Assembly: GCA_033239125.1 (NCBI GenBank)
Contig: BSWB01000003.1
Span: 138,670,320-138,734,319 of the forward strand
Direction of reading: 5' to 3'
Length of the DNA: 64,000 bases
From: Fagopyrum homotropicum
Lineage: Eukaryota; Streptophyta; Magnoliopsida; Caryophyllales; Polygonaceae
Shown: in pieces, positions 34,631 through 46,392 of the stretch
Layout: each line of letters begins with the position of its first letter
Numbering within the stretch: position 1 is the stretch's first letter
Translations under genes and position numbers: made by a program
Notes under the pieces: generated by a model
Told to the model about the DNA's origin: nothing
The model's database searches: none
What the model saw: the letters and a program-made list of their open reading frames with translations, nothing else

Positions 34631-36368
34631 TGTTCGCCACTTAGCGTGCGTGCAAATAAGCTTTAAATTTATAAAACAAGAATCAAGCAAGCGAACCCGC
34701 AGTGTACGGATCGATATAGTTAAGCAAGAATTCCAGAGTATCGAACACAGGGATTTGGGGGGTTAAATCTAGTTGTAGATTATCAAGCAAGTAAATGTAA
34801 GAGCTTTGCAAATTATTGGGAAAACAACAATCCTAAAGATCCAAGTATCCAGCTGTGGCAATCGATTCAAGATATACTAATGATATAAGGATAGAGTTGA
34901 GATATGCAAAGGTATGCTAATGTAAGGTAATCGTACGGTGAAGTTCCAAAAACCTTATGTGACTCACCTACACGACACTCTCTATAAAGGTTGTTGAGGC
35001 TTCAATATAGAAAGGTTCTAAGGCAAGAATTAATGTCAAATACCCAAACTTGTAATCCAAGGATCAAGACTAACTAAACCGATTACGGTCATGACACTCA
35101 AAATCGAGGTAGAGGTTGTTGAGGCTTCACTACCACCTAGAAAAGGCAAGCCTAAACTAAGTTAAAGCAAATCTTTAACTTTTGATTAAAGTAAAAGCAA
35201 GTTCGTAAACTTAAGGGAAATCACGGTTAGGTCTTGAGGATCCACGGCCGTGGACTCAAGAACAGGCCGTAATTTGGGGTTCGTCGATGATTCTCTCTAA
35301 CTCTCAGGGTCCAATCTGTTTACGATCTATCATCATCTAAGCCACAACTATCAACCCTTCACCTTAGAATTGTTAAGGATTTTTAGCCAACAATAGTCAT
35401 AATGATATCAAATTCAAGGTTTAAAAGATTGAAAGATGAAAACTTCCGAAAACCTTCAATAAACTTCAAACCAATCTCAAAGTCACAATCAAGAACAAAT
35501 ATCGACGCTAGATTCGGAATAGAATAAACAAACACAATCTTAGATAAGAAGGAAGAACGGGATGTCAATCCGTCTTCTAAATCAAACCTAAACAAGAAGA
35601 GAAATCTTCTTGCGAATAGCCTTCCGAATCTTCGATGTTCCGTCAATCCGGAAATCGCCAATAGCGCTGCGCCAAATCTCTCAACACAACTTTCACCAAA
35701 AGCGAGATTAGGGCAATTCCAAACGCAAACGTCAATGTGTCTAAAGTAAGCCTAAAGCGAGGTGTAAGCGAAGGTGCGTCTAAGCAGAGGTGACGGAATC
35801 TCCCTTCGTCCGTCCTTTTATAGTATATGATGAAGTAGCGGCCCAGCCCAATCTTTTAAAAGATCGTGGCTTAAAGTGTGGCGAAAAAGATCGCCAAGAT
35901 CACGGTCGTGGAAGGTTCCACGACCGTAATTTAGAGCGTGGAAATCAACACGGTTTGAACCATCTTCTCCACGGCCGTAGAAGTTGCTGGAATGAACCAC
36001 GTTTCCTTAGCCATGATTCCACGGCCGTGGAACTGAACGTGGAAAGTAGTACGGCCGTATTTTAGAGCGTGGTTTAGGGCAAGAACGTGATTCTTCCCTA
36101 TCCTCGTGCATTCCTCAAGTTGACACTCCTTTTGCTCCTAAGAATGTCCTCAATCCATGGACATTGCTCAACAACTCCATCTTGCTCGATTTCGTTTGGA
36201 AATAGCTCTCAATTCACCTATAATCAACATAAAGCTTGTGTAGATCTCTATATCGACATTATAAGCAAACTAACTCACAAATGCATCAATGCTCAATCAA
36301 TGACTATCAATATGAATCAAATACACTTAGAAAACGTGCCTAACATATCACAATATTTCATGCTAATA
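34631..36368 (-). repeat. Family II Athila solo LTR (1,738 bp)
   Basis: On the minus strand it begins TATTAGCATGAAATATTG and ends GGCGAACA. The exact ends are fixed by the TTGAG duplication and two empty sites. Only LTR sequence is present, so the internal region was lost by LTR-LTR recombination. CCACGGCCGTGG copies are at 35242-35253 and 36019-36030, and TATAAAAG (minus) at 35815-35822. A leader ORF of 92 codons (35383-35661) resembles one in the LTR at 58434-58727. Confidence 0.95.
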
Positions 36369-36373
36369 TTGAG
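36369..36373. repeat. Target-site duplication TTGAG (right) of the solo LTR
   Basis: Directly follows CTAATA. It pairs with 34626-34630. Confidence 0.95.
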
Positions 36374-37006
36374 CCAACCGGCATCAACCCAACTTAACAG
36401 GTTAGTGTTCCGTAAACCTACAAGAACAAATAACAAGTTAGCTTTCAAACAAAGACTAAGGGATATAAAGAGAAGATTAAAACCGTTAAACATATCTTTA
36501 TATTTTTATTCCTTTTCTTTAAGTAATTACAACCCGTTATTACTTAAAGTTCCTACAAGATTAAAGACCCGAACCCGGAACCTATTAATCCTAGTTGTTT
36601 GCATGCACTTTAGAACCTAAGGTGATCAATCTCAAGCAATAGTAAACATGCAATTAGGCAATGGAGATCAAGGAAACACAAAGCATTACTGAATAAAAAC
36701 TTATATTAAAAAAAACTTACAACCAAAGTAACAACGCAACTTCAAACCAACCCAATGTAGCAAGGGAGTTAGCAACTCATTACAATGGAAAACTCAATTC
36801 TAAAATGGATTTTTGTGTGGAAAACTATGGATGATTCTAGCAATCAGCCAAGGACTATTTATACTACAAAAGACACTTAATTAGGAGTAAATGGCCGGCC
36901 TTAAACAACCACCTTTAATGCCATAAAGGTGGTGTAAACAGCCGGAGTAAAGCTTTTGGCGTTAAACCGCAGGGGCGGCCTTCAGGGACCGCAGGGACGG
37001 TTTAGG

Positions 37007-37757
37007 AGAAGGGCGTTCAACCCGCCATTGGATCGGTTAAAGGATAATTATCCACTTCGCTAAAGGATAATTAATTACTTCACTATAAATAGCGGAAAAT
37101 CGTTTATTAATTCATTTCCTTTCACGTTTCCTCGTAAAAGCTCTTATTTCTCTCAAATTTCAAAATCAGATCTACTCTCCGTTTCTAATCCGATTTCAAT
37201 TCCGTTTGAGTTTCTGGATTCCTCTCTTCATTCTCTTCATATTGGTACCGAGTTTCTGCATTTCCGAGCAGATGAAGGCCTGGTCGAGCATATATGTCAA
37301 AAATAAGTTGAATTAGTAATGGAATAACGTAATTGAAAGATAATAAATGAATGTGTGTGGCATTGCATGTATGAGTTGCTGATGAGTTTATGTGCTATTA
37401 CCTTCATACTTATTCATTACTGTAGCTAACGACTTCATATCGTGTTGTAGATGACCTGCAGGTTAGGAAGACTGTAGAGTGAGCCAAATGTGGTGACCAG
37501 CCGAGGACTTCTGTACATTAGGATTGCATGGGATACGGGATTTCTTTTGTGGTTGTTGTTTATGGATGTTGTTTTGTACTCGGCTTGCATGTTGTAAACC
37601 CTTTTCATGTATCTTATACACCTTTATGTATTTGGTTTTAATCTACCTGTGTCTTGTTCTAAGATCCAATGAACTTGTTGTCAGGCTAGGGTCAGGATCC
37701 ATTGTGAGATCCTAGCCCAATGTGGCACTCCAAGTCCCGCGGATTTGGGGTGTTACA
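37007..37757 (+). repeat. Partial Tekay LTR (duplicate 2) with internal deletion
   Basis: It resumes at the LTR position equivalent to about 31665 (GAAGGG..TTCAACCCGCC) and runs to GGTGTTACA. About 950 bp are missing at 37296-37299, where both partners share GTCA. It is followed by a second primer-binding site and gag. Confidence 0.9.
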
Positions 37758-37761
37758 GAGT

Positions 37762-37773
37762 TGGTATCAGAGC
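37762..37773 (+). other. Second tRNA-Met primer-binding site
   Basis: TGGTATCAGAGC after the duplicate LTR, with the same context as 33379-33390. Confidence 0.88.
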
Positions 37774-38071
37774 CTTAGGTTGACAACAATGGCACTTGCT
37801 ATCTTCAATAAAGGTAGAGTGGATAAATAAATAGAACCCGAAAGGGGTCTGATTTTTGAAAAGGTTTTTGTTTTAAAGTGAGTACAAATGTTTAGGGATA
37901 GTATGTACAGAAGCTGTCACCCTTCAGAGGATCTCGATTGTATAGATATATATATAGCTATCTTCTATGTGCTGATGTGTATGCATGGAATATTAAGTAT
38001 TATATATATATATATATCTATACATACGGCATATATATAGACTTATAGGATTAAGTGAGCATACCCTACAA

Positions 38072-38797
38072 ATGGCTCAGACTAGAGCGATATCTGTAGT
38101 AGGACGAGGTAGGGATATACCCCTCTCTTCCTCCAGTAGTGTTAGGTCAGGGACCGGTTTCCGCTGTTATTCCGCTTGTAGCAGAGGGTAGACCTTAGGA
38201 GTCTGACTACCTCTCGATGAGCGGACCCAAGTTTTGAGAATATATGCGTCAAGTACAAGAGGCTGCAAGAGAGGGTAGACCTACACCGGGTTTACCAACA
38301 TCTGTGGGACCAACTGAAGCTTCCGGATCAAAGAAGAAACAACGGACCGAACTAGTAAGTGATAAAGCAATCCCTTCAAGTATTAGACAGAGTCTGACAC
38401 ATGGACGTTCGAGTGATCCCTTGTCCACACGGACTTCTGATGGGATGAGATCCTCTTTCAACTATGGAGAGTTTGGACACCTGCGATCGGAGTGTAAGAG
38501 ATCTTTAGTGACGTGCTTTACATGTGGTGAACTAGGCCATTTGGCCCCCTTTTGTCAGCAAGACAGTGTTCGTTCTCAGAGAGACTCTCTGCCTTTCGGT
38601 GTAAAAGGAGTTGAGGCAGACACTATGGCGATGACCTCAGCGATACTTGAGGAGCATAGGTTCGAGTTTTGAGTAATAATATGTAGTGGAGCCATTGGAG
38701 TTTTGTTTGGTATGGGTGCTACGCACTCTTTGCTTTTTGATGCATGCGTTGATAGACTGACCTTAGCTACAGTAGAGGATATACCTCTCTTGGTAGG
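38072..38797 (+). pseudogene. Tekay gag/protease remnant, duplicate 2
   Basis: A better preserved copy of 33637-34366. An open stretch 38244-38672 reads EAAREGRPTPGLPTSVGPTE and a first degenerate knuckle YGEFGHLRSEC. It then has a complete CX2CX4HX4C knuckle, CFTCGELGHLAPFC, at 38514-38555. It shares the missing capsid and the GMGATHS protease with duplicate 1, so both losses came before the duplication. It is cut by the family IV element at 38798. Confidence 0.82.
38793..38797. repeat. Target-site duplication GTAGG (left) of the family IV element
   Basis: Matches 50002-50006 on the other side of the element. Confidence 0.88.
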
Positions 38798-40342
38798 TGA
38801 CTGACGGTATTTCTATTGTCGTCTACACCAAATCAAAAGTAAATCCCGACTTAGCACTAAGAACAAGTATAGTGGGTAAGTAAGGGTCGAACCCAAGAGA
38901 GTTAAGGTGTTTTAGATGCAATTATCGATTATGGTGGCAAGTAACAAAAGGGGGGGGGGTTTGGTTGACTTGATGCACACAAAAACTTAAGAAAACGATT
39001 AACGCGACAATTAAGACAATGATGAGTGAATCTACACTAAGTTGATTCTAAGCATGCAATTGCTACTTTGGTAAGTATCTTTTGCAATTTTTGAAGTAAT
39101 CTCCCGCCTCGATCGTATATATGTGTTGAGCCAACCGACATCAACCCAACTTAACAGGTTAGTGTTCCGTAAACCTACAAGAACAAATAACAAGTTAGCT
39201 TTCAAACAAAGAATAAGGGATATAAAGAGAAGATTAAAACCGTTAAACTTATCTTTATATTTGCGTTCCTTTTCTTTAAGTAATTACAACCCGTTATTAC
39301 TTAAAGTTGCTACTAGATTAAAGACCCGAACCAGGAACCTATTAATCCTAGTTGTTCGCATGCACTTTAGAACCTAAGGTGATGAATCTCAAGCAATAGT
39401 AAACATGCAATTAGGCGATGGAGATCAAGGAAACACAAAGCATTACTGAATAAAAACTTATATTAAAAAGAACTTACAACCAAAGTAACATGCAGCTTCA
39501 AACCAACCCAATGTAGCAAGGGAGTTAGCAACTCATTACAATGGAAAACTCAATTCTAAAATGGATTTTTATGTGGAAAAGTATGGATGATTCTAGCAAT
39601 CAGCCAAGGACTATTTATACTACAAAAGACACTTAATTAGGAGTAAATGGCCGGCCTTAAAGAGCCACCTTTAATGCCATAAAGGTGGTGTAAAAAGCCG
39701 GAGTAAAGTATTATGGCGTTAAACCGCAGGGGCGGCCTTCAGGGACCGCATGGACGGTTTAGGCAGAATTGGTTGATCTTCTTCAAGACCGCAGGGGTGG
39801 CTAAGAGATTCCGCTGGGGCGGATCTTCAATGTTCTTCAACGTTTGACCCTTCGACTTCCTTGCGTTTCTGATGACAAGGCGCAGGGGCACCCCTATGTC
39901 AACGCAAGGGCGGTGACACAGCCTCTTCGTCTTCCAGCTCCCAGGTTGAGGTGCAGGCAGGGGCGTAGTGGAAGGCACAGGGGAGCTGGTCTTCGTCTCT
40001 TCAGGGCAGGTCACCGCAGGGGCGCCAATGGAGTGGCGCAGGGGCTGTGACACACTTCTTGGCCGGCGCTGGTGAAGGTGCAGGGAGCGCTCTGGTGGAA
40101 GACGTCACCCGCAAGGGCGGGGACAAGGGCCCACAGGGGCAGGGACAAGGGCCCGCTGGGGCGGTGATGCAGCAGAAGCTTTGCTTCGTGATCGATCTTC
40201 ACTCCTAAGTGCTTATAACTCCTTCTTTAGCTTCTTTTAGTCTTCTTCTTTTGGACCAAGGAGTTAGTAGCATAAACCGACACTAATGCAATAAAAAGAC
40301 TCTAAAAACTATCCTAAATGATAGTGATTTCATCACCTATCA
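38798..40342 (-). repeat. 3' LTR of family IV element (1,545 bp)
   Basis: On the minus strand it begins TGATAGGTGATGAAATCAC and ends CCGTCAGTCA. CCGCAGGGGCGG-type motifs occupy 39724-40165 (perfect copy 39724-39735), upstream of the TATA box. It contains the empty target site of the family II insertion at about 39124. Confidence 0.92.
39611..39619 (-). promoter_or_regulatory. TATA box in family IV 3' LTR
   Basis: TATAAATAG on the minus strand, about 105 bp downstream of the last CCGCAGGGGCGG motif. Confidence 0.55.
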
Positions 40343-40358
40343 AACTCCCCCATACTTA
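40343..40358 (-). other. Polypurine tract of the family IV element
   Basis: TAAGTATGGGGGAGTT in element sense, directly before the 3' LTR, as required for plus-strand priming. Confidence 0.8.
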
Positions 40359-41173
40359 GACCTTTTACTCATCCCGAGTAAAACAAATGACAGCAACTAG
40401 ACTCAAAGGCCTCATGAAGCAAGGGAAAGCAACAAAAGACAATGAAAACAAGAGAAAAGCCAAGAAAGAAAGAAAAAAAAAGAGAGAGAATGTGAGAAAA
40501 AGAAACACTACCATCCTTATCGCTCCAAGAGTGACCTACCCGGACAACCTCCTTATGAATCCCCTTCTTATGTCGCCAAATGTCGGAAAGGAAACCTACA
40601 CTCGGTGTCGCTCATTTTGCCAAGGCGCCCTTTCGGGTTTTCAACTTTCCACTCTTCTTCTTTCCTTTGATGTTCTCACTTTTAGTCACATCCCTCAAGT
40701 CCAATTTTGCACCAACCTAAGGTTGGTCGGACTACCTTCTTTTTGCCTAAACCGCCCTTTTGGGTTTTCGGTTTATCCAAGGATTTTCATGTCCTTTTTC
40801 ATTTTCTTTTTTTTTACTGAATATCAAACTGAATTCAACAATGCAAAAACAAACCCCAAAAACAACTCAATGAACCGTACAAGCAATGATATATCCCTCC
40901 CCCGTACTTGAAGTACACTTTGTCCTCAAAGTGGAAATGAGTCAAAGATAAATGTGGGAAAAGGGAAGAGAAATATACCCCTCAGTGGGGTGGTCCGGAT
41001 GGACCACCTGGACCCTCCTGTGATGGGTAAGGGAAATGGCTGAAGAAGTGCTCCTGCCGGCGATAGATATCCTCAATGCGGTCCTGCTGAGCCTGCATCC
41101 GGCGCCCGAAAGAGGTTTCAAAACTGGCCTGTCAAGCCAGTTGTTGAGCCTCAAGATGCTGCTGTTGGGAAGC
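40359..41173 (-). other. 3' untranslated region of family IV element
   Basis: No sense ORF. It contains a perfect palindrome ACCAACCTAAGGTTGGT at 40711-40727 and the TCCACTTTGAGG-like block at 40920-40935, both shared with 7240-7500. Confidence 0.65.
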
Positions 41174-42297
41174 CTACCAAGCCTCTTGCCATTGATCAAG
41201 GTGGGAGGTAATAGAGGCAGCAAAGCTCGTCCGCCAGCTCTCCTGCTGCTCCAGCATGGTCCTTTGATACTCCGTCTTCCATGTCCGGTGTTGTGTGGTC
41301 ATGCCAGCCATCTGAGCCTGAAGGCTCACCATGGTTTTGTCCTCCTCTAGAGCCGCAGTGGGCATCTCCTCGTCATCATCGGGAATGGGTAGGTGCTCCT
41401 CCTGATGAGCCCGGCTGGAGCTGGCAGCATGCCTCTCCACAATGGCCACTAGCGGCCTCCTCGGCACAAAAGGATATGCCGGTATGTAAAGCTCCGAAAG
41501 CTCCTCCCCAAAGGGTAAAGGCCGGGTGAGGTACGTCAGGTGGCTCCCATCAGCAAGGGAGATCCAAAACAGGTTTTCCCCGTCCTGTCGGAAGAGCTTA
41601 CACCTCCTAAGCATCCCCTTTGTGTAAAGGGGAGCCTCCAACCCATCCTCTAGGCCGGAAAGATCCATGACCTATGAGGCGATCAAGGAGATCACCCCAC
41701 CGCCGACAATGTCCCTCGGCTCGTTCCTCCTAATCTGCTTCAAAGCGGTAAGGAAGAGAGAAGGCCAATCCAAGACCTTCTCGTTCATCGGAAGGCATGC
41801 GTAGAGGAGGGGGAGGTCCTTGAGAGTGACCTTGTTCTCTTCTTTGTGTCCATAGAAGACACACATCAGGATCTTCGAAAGTAGTCTCAAACAGGGGTGA
41901 GTGAGTTTGTTGGAGTACTAACCCCCTGAATGAAACTGGGATCCTGTAGCCGCTTGCCAGAATTCACATAGGTCTGGAGTCGGGACTGGCTCCCACCAGT
42001 TCTCGGAGGGGTTAAGAGTCACCCCGAAAGCTGCATGTATCTGGAAGTAGTCAAGTGTATACTTGACTTTCTTGAACTTGAAAGTCAGCCCAACACACAC
42101 GTGATCGTCCTTCTCCATGGTGAAGGATGCGTGGGAGCACTCCTTTGTAGGAAGTCTCCAAGCCCAGCATAGGCCAGAAAAGATTGCATAGTCTCCAACA
42201 TGCCAAGTTTCTCTAGTGTAGGAATATGCAAAAATCGAGTTGCATAAACAACTCGATCCTGCACAATCCTGTAATGCTCCTTCTCTGTCTTAGACAT
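41174..42297 (-). pseudogene. Third ORF of family IV Athila, frameshifted
   Basis: ATG at 42297 starts MSKTEKEHYRIVQDRVVYAT. The reading shifts near 42110 (EKDDHVCVGLTFKFKK) and 41900, has a stop near 41670, and continues to RTWKTEYQRTMLEQQESWRT. It is homologous to 5849-7191 and more distantly to 60927-62345, sharing NEPRDIVGGGVISL and the acidic/Gln-rich tail. The same family position after pol suggests an ORF in the env position, but I see no convincing signal peptide or membrane segment. Confidence 0.72.
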
Positions 42298-43087
42298 CTT
42301 GGATTACATTCTTCTGGTGTGAATTGGGGTAAAAGATTAGTAATTTCCAAAAAAAGTGAAAGAAATCGACCTTCTGGTGTGTTTTCCGCAGGGGCGGATG
42401 AAGCAGGCGCAGGGGCGGTGAGGCGCAGGTGCGGGTGCTTGCAGGCACGGGGGCAGGAGAACTGCAGAAGGCGACTCAAGAGAAACTGTGAAGGTGGTGG
42501 TGCTTGGAGTTGCTTCGGTGGCGGCTGTGGCGCAGGGGTGGTGGTACAGTAGTAGAGAAAGGTGTAACATGGTGAGAGAGATGAAGTGGGGGAAAGGTGG
42601 TAGTAGTAACGAGAGAGAGTGGCGTAATGGCGTTGAAAGGGCGTACTGGTTGTCGGAGGTGGCATAGGGGCGTCGATGGGGTGGTTGCTGAGCAAGAGGG
42701 CACAGGAACGTGAGTGAGGACGTGGGGTTTAGAGGGTTTGTGTGTTTGGTGAAGAAGGTTGGTGAATGGTGTGTGGCAGGTGTAGGCATTTTCGAGATCC
42801 AATTTTTTTTCTTTTCTGGGTAAACCCGTAGGGGCGAGGGATTATCGCCGCGGGGGCGGTGACAAAGGAGAGGCGTCACGTAGGCTCAGCGCTGGGGGCG
42901 GCGCCGAGAATGCGTGTCAAGGTTGACCGCAGCGGGGGCGTAGGGATGTCACCGCGGGGGGCGGTGACAAGTATGTCACAGGCACAGGCCCAACGCCGGG
43001 GCAGCATTGGGCATGAGTGTCACCGCAGGGGCGGTGTCACAGAGCCGCAGGGGCGGTTGCTTGACAGAAGTTCCTCTTCTTATTCCT
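42298..43087 (-). other. Post-pol spacer of family IV with GC-motif array
   Basis: Perfect CCGCAGGGGCGG copies are at 42386-42397, 43023-43034 and 43045-43056, with many near copies at 42830-43080. Proline-rich open frames occur by composition only. No clear TATA box is seen here, unlike 5387. Confidence 0.6.
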
Positions 43088-43103
43088 TCGGGTTGCCTCC
43101 CGA
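43088..43103 (-). other. Conserved post-pol hairpin, family IV
   Basis: In element sense: TCGGG-AGGCAA-CCCGA. It has a 5-bp perfect stem with the invariant loop and lies about 110 nt after the pol stop. Confidence 0.65.
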
Positions 43104-43216
43104 GAAGAGCCTTTGTTTTACGTCGTTGGCTCGACGTAGGGGCTCTACTTCTCTTACTGTGTTTCCTCCAGCACCGTATCGTCAATCAGATCGTTCTTGA
43201 CCCCTTCAAGGTAAAG

Positions 43217-44233
43217 CTATAGCCTTTGTCCGTTTACCTTGAACACCTTGTGCGTTTGGGGATCATAAAGATCCACAGCTCCGTGAGGATATACTTCGGC
43301 TACTATGAACGGCCCTGTCCACCTCGAACGCAGCTTACCTGCAAAGAGCTTCAAACGAGATTGAAATAGAAGTACCTTATTACCTACCTTGAAATCCTTC
43401 CGGAGAATGTTCCGGTCATGCCATGCTTTGGTCTTTTCTTTGTATGTGGTAGCATGGTCATATGCATCTAGCCTCAATTCCTCCAACTCTTGCAATTGGA
43501 GCTTCCGGAATTCTCCTGCTTCCTCTACGTTCATGTTGCATTTCTTTACCGCCCACCAAGCTTTGTGTTCTAGATCCACCGGTACGTGACAAGCTTTCCC
43601 AAACACAAGCCTAAAAGGAGACATCCCGATAGGAGTTTTGTAGGCTGTCCGATATGCCCATAATGCGTCATTTATCCTTGCACTCCAATCCTTTCTTCCG
43701 GGAGAAACCGTCTTTTAAAGGATAGTTTTTATTTCCCGGTTTGATACCTCAGCTTGGCCGTTTGTTTGTGGATGATAAGATGTTGATATTGTTTGATGGA
43801 CGTGGTACTTCTTAAGGAAAGCAGTGATCGTCTTGTTGCAGAAATGGGTACCCCTATCACTTATTAAGGCTTTTGGAATTCCAAATCTTGCAAAAATATT
43901 TTTCTTAAGAAAAGCTGCAACAACTTTTGACTCATCAGTTTTGGTAGCCTTTGCTTCCACCCATTTGGAAACATAGTCTACCGCAAGCAAAATATATGTG
44001 TTCCCAAATGAAGTAGGAAACGGCCCCATGAAATCAATTCCCCAAACGTCAAATATTTCACAAAATATAAGAGACGATTGGGGCATTTCATGTCTCCGTG
44101 AAAGATTTCCTACTCTTTGGCATTTATCACACACTTTGCAAAACACAAAAGCATCTCGAAAAATGTGTGGCCAAAAGAAGCCGGCATCCAAAACTTTTCT
44201 TGCAGTTTTGTTTGCCCCAAAGGCCCCCCACAT
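43217..44233 (-). pseudogene. Family IV integrase
   Basis: The zinc-binding end (VFCKVCDKCQRVGNLSRR) is followed by a core with FDVWGIDFMGPF, LISDRGTHF and NGQAEVSNREIK, so the D, D and E residues are all present. A TAA replaces Glu after KTIL near 43720 (homologs read ILEKTV). The C-terminal part FAGKLRSRWTGPFIVAEVYP ends at 43217. It is joined to upstream pol by a frameshift near 44225. Confidence 0.85.
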
Positions 44234-46092
44234 GCTTCGGAATGACAGAAGGTTAGGACCGATTGTACCTCATTATCCGGAATGCAACGTCGGATTACTT
44301 GGTCGCTACAATGCTTCCAAAGGTAGGAATCGTCCCAAACGTAGTGTCGAGCTTCAGCTTTTACCTTCTCTCGTTGTGCCTTGGTGAAGTCTGGAGGATA
44401 CTCCTTCCTAAAAATGAAGTTCACAATGTCAGCAAACCAAGGCTTAAAAGCTTGGAGCTTAAGATAAACCTCTGTTGACAATTCCGCAGGGGCGCCTAAA
44501 CTGAGCCGCAGGGGCGGCTGGCCACAAGGGCGGCTAGTGTGAGGTGCGGGGGCGGTTACACAACAGAGAGTTGTGTAAAATGTGTCATGTGGAAAACTTC
44601 CCGCTATCTCCTTTCCTCTTCCTGGTTCCTCTTCTTCCTTTACTAACCTACTCAAATGATCGGCCACTAGGTTCTCAGCTCCTTTTTTGTCCCGTATCTC
44701 TAGGTTGAACTCACTTAGAAGGATCACCCACCGGATCAATCGTGGCTTGGCTTCCTTCTTAGCCATGAGGTACCTAAGAGCTGCATGGTCAGTGAAGATA
44801 ATTACCTTTACCCCGAGTAAGTACTGCCGGAATTTCTCAAGGGCAAAAACCACCGCCAACATTTCCTTCTCGGTGGTCGAGTAATTCATTTGTGCTCCAT
44901 TGAGTGTCATAGACGCATAATGGATTACATGGGAGGCCCGGCCGTCTTTTTGTCCTAAGACAGCTCCAACGGCGTAGTCACTGGCGTCACACATGATTTC
45001 AAAGGGCTTCTCCCAATCCGGGGAACTGATGATTGGCGCGGTGGTAAGACATGCCTTCAACGTGTCGAAGGCTTTCATGCAATCCTCATCTACTATGAAG
45101 GTGACGTCTTTCTTTAGCAATTCACATAGGGGTGCTGAGATCTTTGAGAAATCTTTGATGAAACGTCGGTAGAAACCTGCATGACCAAGAAAAGATTGGA
45201 TTTCCCGAATGTTAGTAGGATAAGGTAAAGTTTGGATTACATCAACCTTTGCCCTATCTACCTCTATCCCTTTTGAGGATATCACATGTCCTAGCACAAT
45301 TCCTTGTTTGACCATGAAATGACATTTTTCCGAATTAAGGACCAAATTGGTTTCAACACATTTTTCAAGAACAAGTTTCAAATGTCCCAAACATGCATCA
45401 AAACTATCTCCATGGACGGTAAAATCATCCATGAAGACTTCAATGAAATTTTCTATGTATTCGGAGAAAATACTTATCATGAACCGTTGGAAAGTTCCGG
45501 GTGCGTTGCAAAGTCCAAATGGCATTCTGCGGTATGCAAAAGTGCCAAATAGGCAAGTGAACGTCGTCTTCTCTTGATCCTTTGGTGCGATGGCTATTTG
45601 GAAATAGCCCGAATATCCATCCAGGAAACAATAGTATTGATGACCTGTAAGACGTTCCAACATTTGATCAATAAAAGGTAATGGGAAATGGTCTTTTCGT
45701 GTTACCTTATTGAGCTTGCAGTAGTCAATGCAAACTCTCCATCCGGTTTGTTTTTTGCTTGGAACCATCTCTCCATGTTGATTTTCCACCATGGTGATGC
45801 CTCCCTTCTTTGGAACTACTTGGGTTGGGCTAACCCAAGTGCTATCCGAGATAGGAAAGATCATATCAGCTTGGAGGAGCTTCAACACTTCCTTTTTGAT
45901 CACATTCATCATTGGCGGGTTCAACCTCCTTTGAGGTTGCCTAGAGGGTGTGGCTTCGTCCTCAAGTAGAATCTTATGCATGCAAGTTGAAGGGCTTATC
46001 CCTTTGATGTCCGCAATGGTCCATCCAAGGGCCGTACTTGAGGTGTGCTCTTTTAGTACCTTCACTAACTTGTCTTCTTGACCGGTAGTCAA
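44212..46092 (-). pseudogene. Family IV reverse transcriptase, RNase H and integrase N-terminus
   Basis: The RT fingers/palm read NPPMMNVIKKEVLKLLQADM, then CFLDGYSGYF (about residue 155), FGLCNAPGTFQRFM and catalytic VFMDDF (about 219-224). RNase H has EIMCDASDYAVGAVLG, TTEKEMLAVVFALEKF and FTDHAALRYLMAKKEAKPR. Between RNase H and integrase is an in-frame insert of about 35 residues (TAPAPHTSRPCGQPPLRLSL) encoded by CCGCAGGGGCGG motifs (perfect copy 44506-44517). It ends with integrase zinc-region residues CHSEACGG, where the frame shifts. Confidence 0.88.
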
Positions 46093-46392
46093 CTTGTTTT
46101 AGATGATCACCGGCAAGGTATTGTGTTCTCCAAGGAAAACGTATTTGAGGTATGACGGAAGGTCCTTCAATTCTATTTCAGGTGCCTGCACTATGGACGG
46201 AACAAGCTTTTGGCTTGGGGTTAGTAAAGTGGGCCCAATGGCCAAATTGGAGATTGGTAGCCTTTTATATCATTCTAATTGGGCTAGGACCTCTTTCATG
46301 TTGGATGTTAATACATAATCTGATTTGAAACTATCAATGTCATGCTCAATCCCATTTTTCAATTCATTAGTGTCAGAGTTATCAAAAACATC
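46093..46392 (-). other. Family IV protease-RT linker
   Basis: Reads as a degraded coding linker in broken frames (for example LPSYLKYVFLGE near 46140). No separate gene. Confidence 0.55.

Larger units (their letters stand above)
34367..37006 (-). repeat. Truncated family IV LTR (duplicate 1), interrupted by a solo LTR
   Basis: It begins TGACTGACGG on the plus strand like 38798, continues to 34630, is split by the family II solo LTR, and resumes at 36369. It ends at 37006 in TTTAGG, where it joins Tekay LTR sequence. About 580 bp of the full LTR are missing, and about 80 bp are deleted near 34595. A CCGCAGGGGCGG motif is at 36967-36978 and TATAAATAG (minus) at 36855-36863. Confidence 0.88.

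Noticed and set aside
39123..39377. 84-codon ORF repeated at 48804-49058 and, in part, at 36370-36620
   Set aside because: It runs antisense to the family IV LTR, and its conservation is explained by the three LTR copies being paralogous DNA.
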